A DNA stretch of 64,000 nt from Halomonas beimenensis (GTDB taxonomy: Bacteria > Pseudomonadota > Gammaproteobacteria > Pseudomonadales > Halomonadaceae): the NCBI RefSeq assembly GCF_002549795.1, contig NZ_CP021435.1:1922001-1986000 (forward strand), given 5' to 3'. Made by a program: the position numbers and the translations under genes. Each line of letters opens with the position of its first letter. The stretch's first letter is position 1. Positions 37,255 through 45,878 of the stretch are shown here, in pieces. Under the pieces are notes generated by a model. The model ran no database searches. It saw only the letters and a list, made by a program, of their open reading frames with translations, and had not been told where the DNA came from.

Positions 37255-38349
37255 ATGTGTCCGACCTCGGACGCCGATCCCGTCACTCCCGACTTCGACT
37301 GCCTCGTCTTCATCGGCCGCTTCCAGCCCCCCCATCTCGGCCACCTGGCGGTGATCCACGAGGCCCTCAAGCGCGCCCGCCAGGTGATCGTGCTGGTGGG
37401 GTCCGCCTGGCAGGCCCGTTCCCTGCGCAACCCCTGGCGCTTCGACGAGCGCCGCCGCATGCTGCGCAGCGCCTTCGACGAGGAGGACAACGCCCGCCTG
37501 GAGATCGTGCCGCTGCTCGACGCCCTGTACAACAACGATGTCTGGGTACGGGACGTGCAACGCAAGGTGCGTGACATCGCCTCCCCGAGCCATGCCCGGC
37601 TACCGCGCATCGGACTGATCGGCGCCAGCCGCGGCCAGTCCAGCTATTACCTGTCCCTCTTCCCGCAGTGGGAATCGGTCAGCGTGCCCATGGTGGACGG
37701 CATCTCGGCCAGCCAGATCCGCGAGCGACTGTTCCGCTCGCCCGCCGCCGCCACGGACTACGCCAGCACCGGCGCCTCCCATGACCTTCCCCCCGGGGTG
37801 GTCGAGGAGGTACGGGGCTTCTTCGGCACCGAGGCCTACCGTCAGCTGGTGGAGGAACAGCAGCTGCTGGATCAGTACCGGGAGGCCTGGGCGCAGGCGC
37901 CCTATCCCCCGATCTTCGTCACCGTCAACGCCGTGGTGGTGCAGTCCGGCCACGTGCTGCTGGTCAAGCGGACCGCCGCCCCGGGCAAGGGGCTCTACGC
38001 CCTGCCCGGCGGCTTCATCAATCCCCATGAACGGCTGCTGGACGCCTGCCTGAGGGAGCTGAGGGAGCGGGTGCGCCTCAAGGTGCCGGAGCCGGTGCTC
38101 AAGGGCTCGCTGCGCGGACAACGGCTGTTCGACGAGCCCCACCGCAGCTGGCGGGGCCGCACCCTGGCCGAGGCCTTCTACTTCGCCCTGCGCCCGGAGC
38201 AGCAATTGCCCCGCCTCAAGCCGGTCAAGGGCGGCGACCATGCCCGCTGGGTGCCGCTGGCCGACCTGGAGCCCGACGCCCTCTTCGAGGACCACTTCTT
38301 CATCATCCAGAACTTCCTGGGGCTGCCCGCCGACTTCAGCGAGCCCTGA
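37255..38349 (+). CDS. Bifunctional NMN adenylyltransferase / Nudix hydrolase (NadM-type fusion)
   Basis: A 364-residue fusion. Residues 16-200 form a nucleotidyltransferase with FIGRFQPPHLGHL (HxGH type) and the second motif GISASQIRERL, matching NadM-type NMN adenylyltransferases that make NAD. Residues about 215-355 form a Nudix domain like that fused to NadM in cyanobacteria and gammaproteobacteria. The Nudix box starts well (GGFINPHERLLDACLREL, Gly253, Glu259, Arg267-Glu268), but the following EE pair reads E271-R272, so one metal-binding glutamate appears lost. It is a single-gene unit after a divergent 150-base gap. Confidence 0.9.
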   Translation: MCPTSDADPVTPDFDCLVFIGRFQPPHLGHLAVIHEALKRARQVIVLVGSAWQARSLRNPWRFDERRRMLRSAFDEEDNARLEIVPLLDALYNNDVWVRDVQRKVRDIASPSHARLPRIGLIGASRGQSSYYLSLFPQWESVSVPMVDGISASQIRERLFRSPAAATDYASTGASHDLPPGVVEEVRGFFGTEAYRQLVEEQQLLDQYREAWAQAPYPPIFVTVNAVVVQSGHVLLVKRTAAPGKGLYALPGGFINPHERLLDACLRELRERVRLKVPEPVLKGSLRGQRLFDEPHRSWRGRTLAEAFYFALRPEQQLPRLKPVKGGDHARWVPLADLEPDALFEDHFFIIQNFLGLPADFSEP

Positions 38350-38398
38350 TCGAACAGGGCAGGAGTGCACGCCGGTATCGCCATGACGCCGCCAGGCA

Positions 38399-38466
38399 TC
38401 GCGCAGCAGGCTGCGCTCCCACGAAGGGCTGCCTGGCGCCTCGAGGGAGCGCTCTTCAGAGCGCGA
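38399..38466. repeat. Inverted pair of REP-type elements
   Basis: A minus-oriented unit (38399-38422, TCGCGCAGCAGGCTGCGCTC then CCAC) and a plus-oriented unit (38443-38466, GAGGGAGCGCTCTTCAGAGC then GCGA) face each other 20 bases apart. Both have the GGGAGCG-hairpin-GCGA plan of the element at 19674. They occupy the convergent gap between the NadM-Nudix and LysR genes. Confidence 0.6.
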
Positions 38467-38540
38467 GCCGGTGCGTTAGCGGCGGTGGTATCGGGAGCCG
38501 GAAGGCCAGGCTCGTGGTGGATACGCTGAGGCTCATCCCC

Positions 38541-39461
38541 CTACCCCTGGAGGAAATCCCGCGGCAACTTCATCATCTGCCGCCACAGCTTCTCGACGCC
38601 CGGCTTGTGCACCAGGGAGCAGCGATAGAGGCGGATCTCCAGGGGCACGTCGTGCTTCGCGTCGCCGGCCCGCACCAGCCGGCCGCTCTTGAGCTCCTCG
38701 CGGATGCAGAAGTCCGGGATCCAGGCCATCCCCATCCCCTGCATGACCATGCCCTTCAGGCCCTCGGCCATGGCCGTCTCGTAGACGGTTCGCAGCCGCA
38801 TGCGCAGCGGGTCGTTCTTGAGCAGCATGCGCACGCTGCGCCCGAGGAAGGCGCCCTGGGTATAGGCGAGGTAGGGCACGGAGTCGCTGCCCTCCAGCGG
38901 GAAGCGCGGCCGTCCCTGGTCATCGGGTAGGCAGACCGGCAGCATCTTGACCTGGCCGATGGAGAAGGAGGGAAAGACCTCGGCATCGAGCTGCATGCTG
39001 GCGTAGGGATCGTAGTAGGCCAGCATCAGGTCGCAGTTGCCCTCCCGCAGCACATGGATGGCATCGCCGACGTTCATCGCCACCAGGCGGGTCGGCAGCT
39101 CGCCGAGCCCCTTCTGCAGGCGCGAGATCCAGGGCGGATAGAAGCTCAGGGCCAGGGAGTGGGCGGCGACGATGTCGAGCGCCTCGTTGGCCATGGACAG
39201 GCCGCGCAGGTGGCCCAGGCTCTCGTTGAGCTGCTCGACGATGTTGCGGGCGGTGACCAGGAAGAGCTGGCCCTCCGGGGTGAGGTCCACCGGCGTGGTG
39301 GAACGATCGACCAGGGTCACGCCGACGGCCTGCTCCAGGGAGCGGATGCGCCGGCTGAAGGCCGGCTGCGTGACATGACGCTGGCGCGCCGAGGCGGAAA
39401 AGCTGCGGGTATTGGCCAGGGCGACGAAGTCTTCCAGCCACTTGGTCTCGAGGTTCACCAC
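38541..39461 (-). CDS. LysR-family transcriptional regulator, HypT (YjiE)-like
   Basis: A 306-residue LysR protein. The helix-turn-helix spans LEDFVALANTRSFSASARQ and HVTQPAFSRRIRSLEQAVG (about 9-47). The effector domain has AHSLALSFYPPWISRLQKG and GMVMQGMGMAWIPDFCIREE, and the overall wording follows E. coli HypT/YjiE, the hypochlorite sensor, from memory. It has the same length as the regulator at 4612. No partner gene is adjacent except convergent or distant ones, so its regulon is unknown. Confidence 0.86.
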   Translation of the reverse strand: MVNLETKWLEDFVALANTRSFSASARQRHVTQPAFSRRIRSLEQAVGVTLVDRSTTPVDLTPEGQLFLVTARNIVEQLNESLGHLRGLSMANEALDIVAAHSLALSFYPPWISRLQKGLGELPTRLVAMNVGDAIHVLREGNCDLMLAYYDPYASMQLDAEVFPSFSIGQVKMLPVCLPDDQGRPRFPLEGSDSVPYLAYTQGAFLGRSVRMLLKNDPLRMRLRTVYETAMAEGLKGMVMQGMGMAWIPDFCIREELKSGRLVRAGDAKHDVPLEIRLYRCSLVHKPGVEKLWRQMMKLPRDFLQG

Positions 39462-39501
39462 GACTCCCGATCACGAATGCATGAACGCCCCTCAGGAAGC
39501 G

Positions 39502-39714
39502 CTGATTTATGTCGCGAGCGACGAGAGGCTGGTCGCCGCCGGGACGGTACTCGAAGCGAAGCGGAGAGAACGTCCGAAGGACGGCCCCGCAGGGGCGAGA
39601 AGCCGTAGGCTTCGAGTCAACACCGGAGTTTACACGGCAGTAAATGAGGATGTTGACCGGGCTCGCGTGCGAGTACCGCCGGTGGCCAGGATATCGAGCG
39701 CAGCAATAAATCAG
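39502..39714. repeat. Dispersed element 1, long copy with hairpin cluster
   Basis: A 213-bp element filling most of the 312-base gap between the LysR and cardiolipin synthase genes. Perfect 9-bp terminal inverted repeats CTGATTTAT (39502-39510) and ATAAATCAG (39706-39714) extend inwards imperfectly as far as GGTACTCG and CGAGTACC. The interior has three successive triloop hairpins (39572-39582 GTCC-GAA-GGAC; 39584-39596 GCCCC-GCA-GGGGC; 39599-39613 GAAGCC-GTA-GGCTTC) and the central CCGGAG-TTTAC..GTAAA-TGAGG hairpin (39629-39644). No coding potential is evident. It shares ends and centre with 15730-15880. Confidence 0.8.
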
Positions 39715-39773
39715 GGTTTCCCCACGGGGGCCGCCAGGTCGCTAATGTACCCCAGCCACGGCACGGACCCAAG

Positions 39774-41192
39774 TCACTGCATCGGCGCGAACAGATAGGC
39801 CGCCCGGGAGACGAGCTTGCGCCACAGGGGCCGCGAGGTGATCTCCTCCAGGGTCACGCGCCGACAGACGGCGAAGTCGCGCTCCAGCATCAGTCGCACC
39901 TCGGCGGCGAAGCGACGATCCGGCACGAAGGCGGTGACCTCGAAGTTGAGCCGGAAGGAGCGATTGTCCAGGTTCACGGTGCCGACGCAGGCGGCGGCCT
40001 CGTCGATGAGAATCACCTTCTGGTGCAGGAAGCCGGGCTGGTAGCGGTAGACCTTGACCCCGGCCCGCAGCATGTCCGGCAGGAAGGAAAAGGCCGACAG
40101 GAAGACCAGCAGGTGGTCGGGGCGCTCGGGCATCATGATCCGCACGTCCACCCCGCGCATGGCGGCCAGGCGCAGCGCGTCCTGCACGCTGCGATCCGGC
40201 ACGAAGTAGGGGCTGGTGATCCAGAGCCGCTCCCGGGCACTGTGGATGGCATGCTGTACCAGCAGGCTGGCGGTCTCCAGGGGGTCGGCGGGTCCCGAGG
40301 GCACGATGACCACGTTCTGGCAGGCCTCGCAGGTCACCTGCGGCGTCCAGTCCAGGCGGATCACCTCCCCCGTCGCCCAGTGCCAGTCCTCCCAGAAGGC
40401 CTCCTGGAGGCCCAGCACGCTGGGCCCGGTCAGCTTGAGGTGGGTGTCGCGCCAGTGGCCATGCCGGGCATCCTCGCCCAGGTACTCGACCCCGACGTTG
40501 AGTCCGCCGACCCAGCCCTCGCGGCCGTCCACCACGGCGATCTTGCGATGATTGCGGAAGTTGAGCTGGAAGCGATGCCGGAGCCCACGGGAGGAATGGA
40601 AGGCACTGACCGCCACGTCGGCCTCGCGGAGGTCCCGCAGGTAGCGCTCCGGCAGGGCGTGGCAGCCGATCTCGTCATACAGGAAACGCACCCGCACGCC
40701 TCGCTCGGCGGCGGCCTGCAGGTGTCGCTTGAGTCGGGCGCCCAGGTCGTCGTCGCGGACGATGAAGAACTGGATCAGGATGTAGTCCTCCGCGGCCTCG
40801 ATTCCCGCGAACAGGCTGTCGAAGGTCGCCTGGCCGTCGACCAGCAGCTCGGCGCGATTGCCGCTGGTCAGCGGCATCATCGCCAGCTTCTCCACCGCGA
40901 GGACGTCCGCCTCCCGGGCCCCGGCCAGGTAGGGCGATACCCGGTCCCGATAGCGCGCCAGGACACGGCGCAGCACGGTGTCGCGCTCGCCCCGGGCCGA
41001 GACGTAGCCATAGAAGCGCGGTCGCCCGAACACCCAGAAGGCGGGCACCGCCAGGTAGGGCATGGCGACCAGCGAGATGATCCAGGCGATGGCGCCCTGG
41101 GAGGTGCGCGCCGACATCAGCGCCTGCACGGCCGAAAGAACGCCGAGCACATGGGTCAGCAGGATCAGCAGGCCAAGCAGCCAGGAGGTCAT
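39774..41192 (-). CDS. cls: Cardiolipin synthase, ClsA type
   Basis: A 472-residue phospholipase-D-family membrane enzyme that joins two phosphatidylglycerols. Two N-terminal helices (LLGLLILLTHVLGVLSAVQA and GAIAWIISLVAMPYLAVPAF) precede two HKD motifs: HRKIAVVDGREGWVGGLN (about 220) and HQKVILIDEAAACVGTVNLD (about 400). I start at ATG 41192 (MTSWLLG) with GGGGAG upstream; the frame is open 15 codons further. Single gene; relevant to osmotic adaptation of the membrane. Confidence 0.93.
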   Translation of the reverse strand: MTSWLLGLLILLTHVLGVLSAVQALMSARTSQGAIAWIISLVAMPYLAVPAFWVFGRPRFYGYVSARGERDTVLRRVLARYRDRVSPYLAGAREADVLAVEKLAMMPLTSGNRAELLVDGQATFDSLFAGIEAAEDYILIQFFIVRDDDLGARLKRHLQAAAERGVRVRFLYDEIGCHALPERYLRDLREADVAVSAFHSSRGLRHRFQLNFRNHRKIAVVDGREGWVGGLNVGVEYLGEDARHGHWRDTHLKLTGPSVLGLQEAFWEDWHWATGEVIRLDWTPQVTCEACQNVVIVPSGPADPLETASLLVQHAIHSARERLWITSPYFVPDRSVQDALRLAAMRGVDVRIMMPERPDHLLVFLSAFSFLPDMLRAGVKVYRYQPGFLHQKVILIDEAAACVGTVNLDNRSFRLNFEVTAFVPDRRFAAEVRLMLERDFAVCRRVTLEEITSRPLWRKLVSRAAYLFAPMQ

Positions 41193-41249
41193 GGGTCTCC
41201 CCGTTCCGTGGGATGCGACGGGCGGCGCCCCCAGCATACCCGTAACGAG

Positions 41250-41277
41250 GACGGCCCCGCCAGTTGGCGGGGCCGTC
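41250..41277 (-). terminator. Terminator of the fumarase gene
   Basis: A perfect 12-bp GC stem (41250-41261 with 41266-41277), loop AGTT on the plus strand. It lies about 55 bases after the fumarase stop and upstream of cls. No long T run. Confidence 0.7.
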
Positions 41278-41333
41278 TCGTCGAGCCACCGCCATCGAGC
41301 CGACGGGGGCAGCGGGGACAGGCGTGTCCGGGA

Positions 41334-42839
41334 TCAGGCGCGCTCGGCGATGATCTCCTTCCACTTGGCCGGCCCGGTCTGGTGGACCGAGGTGCCGGCA
41401 CTGTCGACGGCCACGGTCACCGGCATGTCCTCCACCTCGAACTCGTAGATGGCTTCCATGCCCAGGTCCTCGAAGCCCACCACTCGGGAGCGCTTGATCG
41501 CCTGGGCGACCAGGTAGGCGGAGCCGCCCACGGCCATCAGGTAGACGGCCTGGTTGTCGCGGATCGCCTCGATGGCCGCGGGACCGCGCTCGGCCTTGCC
41601 GACCATGCCCAGCAGGCCGGTCTCCTCGAGCATGGTGCGAGTGAACTTGTCCATGCGGGTCGCGGTGGTGGGACCGGCCGGGCCGACCACCTCGTCGCCC
41701 ACCGGATCCACCGGGCCCACGTAGTAGATGAAGCGGCCCTTGAGATCCACCGGCAGCGCCTCTCCCTTGGCCAGCATGTCGACCATGCGCTTGTGGGCGG
41801 CATCCCGGCCGGTCAGCAGCTTGCCGGTGAGGAGCAGGGTATCGCCGGGCTGCCAGGTCCGGACCTCCTCCGGGGTCACCTCGTCGAGGTTGACGCGCTT
41901 GACGTCGCCGCCGGCCTCGCGGGTGATCTCCGGCCAGTCCTCGAGCTTCGGCGCCGGCAGCGCGGCCGGGCCGGTGCCGTCCAGGGTGAAGTGGGCGTGG
42001 CGGGTGGCGGCGCAGTTGGGGATGATCGCCACCGGCTTGTTGGCGGCGTGGGTCGGGTAGTCCTTGACCTTGATGTCGAGCACCGTGGTCAGCCCGCCCA
42101 CGCCCTGGGCGCCGATGCCGGTCTTGTTGACCTTGTCGTAGAGTTCCAGGCGCAGCTCCTCGGCGCGATTGGACGCCCCGCGGGCCTGCAGCTCCTGGAT
42201 GTCGATGGGCTCGAGCAGCGACTCCTTGGCGAGCTCCATGGCCTTCTCGGCGGTACCGCCGATGCCGATCCCGAGCATGCCGGGCGGGCACCAGCCGGCG
42301 CCCATCTTGGGCACTTGCTCGAGCACCCAGTCGACCACGCTGTCGGAGGGGTTGAGCATGGCGAACTTGGACTTGGCCTCGCTGCCGCCGCCCTTGGCCG
42401 CCACGTGCACCTCGACGGTGTCGCCGGGCACCAGCTTGTGGTGGATGACCGCTGGGGTGTTGTCGCGGGTATTGGCACGCTTGCCGTCCGGATCGGCCAG
42501 CACCGAGGCGCGCAGCACGTTGTCCGGCAACCGGTAGGCGCGGCGCACGCCCTCGTTGATCATGTCGTCGAGGCTCATCTCGGTCTCGAAGCGCACGTTC
42601 ATGCCCACGTGGACGAAGACGGTGACGATGCCGGTGTCCTGGCAGATCGGGCGATGGCCGGTGGCGCACATCCGCGAGTTGATCAGGATCTGGGCGATGG
42701 CGTCCCTGGCCGCGGGGTTCTCCTCGCGCTCGTAGGCCGCCGCCATGGCGTCGATGAAGTCCTTGGGGTGGTAGTAGGAGATGTACTGCAGGGCATCGGC
42801 GACGCTCTGGATGAGGTCATCCTGGCGGATCACGGTCAT
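41334..42839 (-). CDS. Class I fumarate hydratase (iron-sulfur)
   Basis: A 501-residue two-domain fumarase that interconverts fumarate and malate in the TCA cycle. The N-terminal alpha domain has CATGHRPICQDTGIVTVFV, with cluster cysteines there and in MGAGWCPPGMLGIGIGG and IIPNCAATRHAHF; the C-terminal beta domain includes LLLTGKLLTGRDAAHKRM and the GPAGPTTATRMD motif. I start at ATG 42839 because AAGGAG (42855-42850) is 10 bases upstream; a TTG two codons earlier is too close. Oxygen-sensitive [4Fe-4S] type. Confidence 0.95.
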   Translation of the reverse strand: MTVIRQDDLIQSVADALQYISYYHPKDFIDAMAAAYEREENPAARDAIAQILINSRMCATGHRPICQDTGIVTVFVHVGMNVRFETEMSLDDMINEGVRRAYRLPDNVLRASVLADPDGKRANTRDNTPAVIHHKLVPGDTVEVHVAAKGGGSEAKSKFAMLNPSDSVVDWVLEQVPKMGAGWCPPGMLGIGIGGTAEKAMELAKESLLEPIDIQELQARGASNRAEELRLELYDKVNKTGIGAQGVGGLTTVLDIKVKDYPTHAANKPVAIIPNCAATRHAHFTLDGTGPAALPAPKLEDWPEITREAGGDVKRVNLDEVTPEEVRTWQPGDTLLLTGKLLTGRDAAHKRMVDMLAKGEALPVDLKGRFIYYVGPVDPVGDEVVGPAGPTTATRMDKFTRTMLEETGLLGMVGKAERGPAAIEAIRDNQAVYLMAVGGSAYLVAQAIKRSRVVGFEDLGMEAIYEFEVEDMPVTVAVDSAGTSVHQTGPAKWKEIIAERA

Positions 42840-42918
42840 GGACAAGACGCTCCTTGGTGGGTCGACACGCCCGCTTCTGGATCGGCCGTCGGCCGGTGGC
42901 GGGCTCGAACGGGGCCGG

Positions 42919-42947
42919 ATTATAGCGCACTTGCCCCGCCCTCGGCA
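42919..42947 (-). promoter_or_regulatory. Candidate promoter of the fumarase gene
   Basis: On the minus strand a perfect -10 TATAAT (42924-42919) lies about 80 bases upstream of the fumarase start. The hexamer 17 bases upstream is TGCCGA; shifted one base further it is CTGCCG, so the -35 match is weak. Confidence 0.45.
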
Positions 42948-42994
42948 GCGCGTCCTCCCCGCGCCCTTGGTCGTAGCCGATGAAGGCCTGAAGA

Positions 42995-43009
42995 GATAAC
43001 GGTATAAAT
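42995..43009. promoter_or_regulatory. Second copy of GATAACGGTATAAAT
   Basis: Identical over 15 bases to 32311-32325. Here it lies between the uvrB terminator hairpin and the fumarase promoter. ATAACGGTAT is a near-palindrome with central CG. On the minus strand it falls upstream of the fumarase -10 box. Confidence 0.35.
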
Positions 43010-43016
43010 GCGGCGC

Positions 43017-43057
43017 ATCCGGTCACCCGAGGCCTGGCCCGGCTCGGGTGACCGGAT
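43017..43057 (-). terminator. Terminator of uvrB
   Basis: A perfect 15-bp stem (43017-43031 with 43043-43057) with an 11-base loop, beginning eight bases after the uvrB stop; the minus-strand transcript then runs into GCCGCATTTAT. Confidence 0.75.
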
Positions 43058-43065
43058 CCTCCGGC

Positions 43066-45093
43066 TCAGGCCTGGCCCAGCGCCAGCCGGCGTTCCTTCA
43101 GCTCGAGGAGCCGATCGCGCAGCCGGGCGGCCTCCTCGAACTCCAGGTTCTGGGCGGCCTCGTGCATGGCGTCCTCGAGCCGCGTGATCTCTCGCACCAA
43201 CTCCTCCGGCCCCAGGTCCTCCGGATCGTAGACGGCGGCGCCCTCGGCCACCTTGCGCTCGGTCCTGCGCCCCTTGCCCCTGCGCCCCGGCGCCTCGCCC
43301 GCCTCGAGGATGTCGGCCACCGAACGGCTGACCGTCTCGGGCACGATGCCATGGGCCTCGTTGTGGGCGATCTGCTTGGCACGACGCCGCTCGGTCTCGT
43401 CGATGGCCCGGCGCATGGAGTCGGTGACCCGATCGGCGTAGAGCACGGCCTTGCCGTGGGCGTTGCGCGCGGCCCGGCCGATGGTCTGGATCAGCGAGCG
43501 CTCGTTGCGCAGGAACCCTTCCTTGTCGGCGTCGAGGATGGCCACCAGCGAGACCTCGGGGATGTCCAGCCCCTCGCGCAGCAGGTTGATGCCCACCAGG
43601 ACGTCGAACTTGCCGAGTCGCAGGTCGCGGATGATCTCCACCCGTTCCACGGTGTCGATGTCGGAGTGCAGGTAGCGCACCCGGACGTCGTGCTCGTCCA
43701 GGTACTCGGTGAGGTCCTCCGCCATGCGCTTGGTCAGGGTGGTGACCAGCACCCGCTCCTCCGCCGCGGCCCGGGTCCGGATCTCGGAGAGCAGGTCGTC
43801 CACCTGGGTCGAGGCCGGACGCACCTCGAGCTCGGGATCCAGCAGCCCGGTGGGCCGCACCACCTGCTCCACCACCTGACCGGCATGCTCGGCCTCGTAG
43901 GGTCCCGGGGTGGCCGAGACGAAGACGGTCTGCGGACAGATGCGCTCCCATTCCTGGAAGGTCATCGGCCGGTTGTCCAGCGCCGAGGGCAGCCGGAAGC
44001 CGTATTCCACCAGCGTTTCCTTGCGCGAACGGTCGCCCTTGTACATGCCGCCCACCTGGGGAACGCTGACGTGGGACTCGTCGATGAACAGCAGGGCATC
44101 GGCGGGCAGGTAGTCGAAGAAGGTCGGCGGCGGCTCGCCCGGGGCTCGTCCGGACAGGTAGCGGGAGTAGTTCTCGATGCCGTTGCAGTACCCCAGTTCC
44201 AGCATCATCTCGATGTCGTACAGCGAGCGCTGCTCGAGGCGCTGGGCCTCCACCAGCCTGTCGTGCCGGCGCAGCCAGGCCAGACGCTCGGCGAGCTCCT
44301 CCTTGATGGCATCGATGGCGCCGAGGATCGTCTCCCGCGGCGTCACGTAGTGCGATTTGGGGTAGATGGTCATGCGCGGCACCTTGCCGCGGGACTCGCC
44401 GGTCAGCGGATCGAAGAGGCTGATGGCATCGATCTCGTCGTCGAACAGCTCGACCCGCACCGCCTCGTCCTCGGCGTCCGCCGGGAAGATATCGATGACG
44501 TCGCCCCGCACCCGATAGGTACCGCGCTTGAAGTCCATGTCGTTGCGCGTGTACTGCAGCTCCGCCAGGCGGCGCAGGAAGGAACGCTGGTCGATCAGCT
44601 CCCCCCGGGTGAAGTGCAGGCGCATCTTGAGGTACTGGTCCGGATCGCCCAGGCCGTAGATGGCCGATACCGAGACCACGATCAGGGCATCGCGGCGCTC
44701 CAGCAGCGCCTTGGTCGCCGAGAGCCGCATCTGCTCGATGTGGTCGTTGATCGAGGCATCCTTCTCGATGAAGGTGTCCGAGGACGGCACATAGGCCTCG
44801 GGCTGGTAGTAGTCGTAGTAGGAGACGAAGTACTCCACGGCGTTGTCGGGGAAGAACGCCTTGAACTCACCGTAGAGCTGGGCCGCCAGGGTCTTGTTGG
44901 GCGCCATGACGATGGTCGGGCGCTGCAGGCGTTCCACCACGTTGGCCATGGTGTAGGTCTTGCCCGAGCCGGTGACCCCCAGCAGGGTCTGGTGGGCGAG
45001 CCCGGCCTCGAGACCGTCGACCAGGCCCTGGATGGCCGTGGGCTGGTCCCCGGCGGGCCGGTATCTGGACTGGAGTCGGAACGGCTTGCTCAT
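43066..45093 (-). CDS. uvrB: Excinuclease ABC subunit B
   Basis: A 675-residue nucleotide excision repair helicase. Helicase motif [17 protein letters not shown] (about 39-54), the damage-probing beta hairpin region [20 protein letters not shown], motif [12 protein letters not shown], motifs [23 protein letters not shown] and [15 protein letters not shown], and the C-terminal UVR domain ([20 protein letters not shown] equivalent). Full length. Upstream on the same strand lie the OsmC-like and HMA-like genes. Confidence 0.97.
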   Translation of the reverse strand: MSKPFRLQSRYRPAGDQPTAIQGLVDGLEAGLAHQTLLGVTGSGKTYTMANVVERLQRPTIVMAPNKTLAAQLYGEFKAFFPDNAVEYFVSYYDYYQPEAYVPSSDTFIEKDASINDHIEQMRLSATKALLERRDALIVVSVSAIYGLGDPDQYLKMRLHFTRGELIDQRSFLRRLAELQYTRNDMDFKRGTYRVRGDVIDIFPADAEDEAVRVELFDDEIDAISLFDPLTGESRGKVPRMTIYPKSHYVTPRETILGAIDAIKEELAERLAWLRRHDRLVEAQRLEQRSLYDIEMMLELGYCNGIENYSRYLSGRAPGEPPPTFFDYLPADALLFIDESHVSVPQVGGMYKGDRSRKETLVEYGFRLPSALDNRPMTFQEWERICPQTVFVSATPGPYEAEHAGQVVEQVVRPTGLLDPELEVRPASTQVDDLLSEIRTRAAAEERVLVTTLTKRMAEDLTEYLDEHDVRVRYLHSDIDTVERVEIIRDLRLGKFDVLVGINLLREGLDIPEVSLVAILDADKEGFLRNERSLIQTIGRAARNAHGKAVLYADRVTDSMRRAIDETERRRAKQIAHNEAHGIVPETVSRSVADILEAGEAPGRRGKGRRTERKVAEGAAVYDPEDLGPEELVREITRLEDAMHEAAQNLEFEEAARLRDRLLELKERRLALGQA

Positions 45094-45135
45094 GCGGCTC
45101 TCCCCTGTCTTGCCGGCCGGGTGCGCCCCGGCCGC

Positions 45136-45546
45136 TCAGCGCTGCCGGCGAGTGGTGATCTCCACGGTGGACGTGGTCATCAGGCGGTGGATGGGACACT
45201 TGTCGCTGATCTCCTCGAGACGGGCGCACTGCGCTTCGTCGAGATCGCCGTGGAAGGTCATGGCCACGTCGAGTCGATAGACCCCGTGTCGCTCGTCGCG
45301 TTCATCGCGGCGGACCACCACGCTCACGCCCTCCAGGGGCCACTCCTTGCGCCGGGCGTACATCTGGGCGGTGATCGCCTTGCAGGCCCCCAGGGAAAGG
45401 TCGAGGTAGTCGTGGGGATCCGGGGCGCTGCCCTCGCCGCCGAAGGCCTCGGGCACGTCGACGAAGAGATCCTCGGCACTCTCGAGCTCGACCCGCTGGC
45501 GCAGGACCCGATCGCGTTCGCTGGTGATCCGGATGGGCGGGGGCAT
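45136..45546 (-). CDS. OsmC-family protein
   Basis: A 136-residue member of the OsmC/Ohr peroxidase-like superfamily. The two redox cysteines occur in YLDLSLGACKAITAQMYA (about 54) and ISDKCPIHRLMTTS (about 117), at the conserved positions. It belongs to the YhfA/OsmC-like branch rather than classical Ohr, by its short N terminus. Possible role: thiol-dependent peroxide reduction. Its start overlaps the stop of the preceding HMA-like gene by one base, so they are cotranscribed. Confidence 0.88.
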   Translation of the reverse strand: MPPPIRITSERDRVLRQRVELESAEDLFVDVPEAFGGEGSAPDPHDYLDLSLGACKAITAQMYARRKEWPLEGVSVVVRRDERDERHGVYRLDVAMTFHGDLDEAQCARLEEISDKCPIHRLMTTSTVEITTRRQR

Positions 45547-45743
45547 CAGGCCACCTCGATGCCGAGCTTCAGGGCCTGGATCGCCTGGATCAGCGCCTCG
45601 CGGCGGACCCGGCCGTCGACCTCGGCCCCGTGGCGCCCCACCTCGACACTCTCGACGCCGTCGAGCATCATCAGGGCGGTGGTGATGCGGTTGACCTGGT
45701 CGGCGTTCTCAACGCCCTTGAAGCTCAGGGACTGGTGGGCCAT
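45546..45743 (-). CDS. HMA-like small protein without CxxC
   Basis: A 65-residue protein with the beta-alpha-beta-beta-alpha-beta pattern of heavy-metal-associated domains (SLSFKGVENADQVNRITTAL, then MMLDGVESVEVGRHGAEVDG and the second helix ALIQAIQALKLGI). There is no cysteine at all: the metal-binding CxxC loop is replaced by VENADQ. A metallochaperone role is therefore unlikely without other ligands. Coupled by a one-base overlap to the OsmC-like gene. Confidence 0.8.
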   Translation of the reverse strand: MAHQSLSFKGVENADQVNRITTALMMLDGVESVEVGRHGAEVDGRVRREALIQAIQALKLGIEVA

Positions 45744-45878
45744 GCGGCGCCTCCTGGTGGCTGGGTTCGGACGGGCCCGAGTCTAGCATGGCGTCCCGGC
45801 CGCCGGCAGCGGTTGCATTGCCGCCACGCCGCCCGCATCTCTCGAGTACGACACAAGGACCAGACAAGGAACCCCTAC

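Noticed and set aside
39412..39798. A 128-codon plus-strand frame across the dispersed element
   Set aside because: It spans hairpins and element ends, has no ribosome site and is not kept in the other copy.
45630..45878. N-terminal extension of ygfZ
   Set aside because: It overlaps the divergent HMA-like gene and lacks similarity; ATG 45879 has a proper ribosome site.
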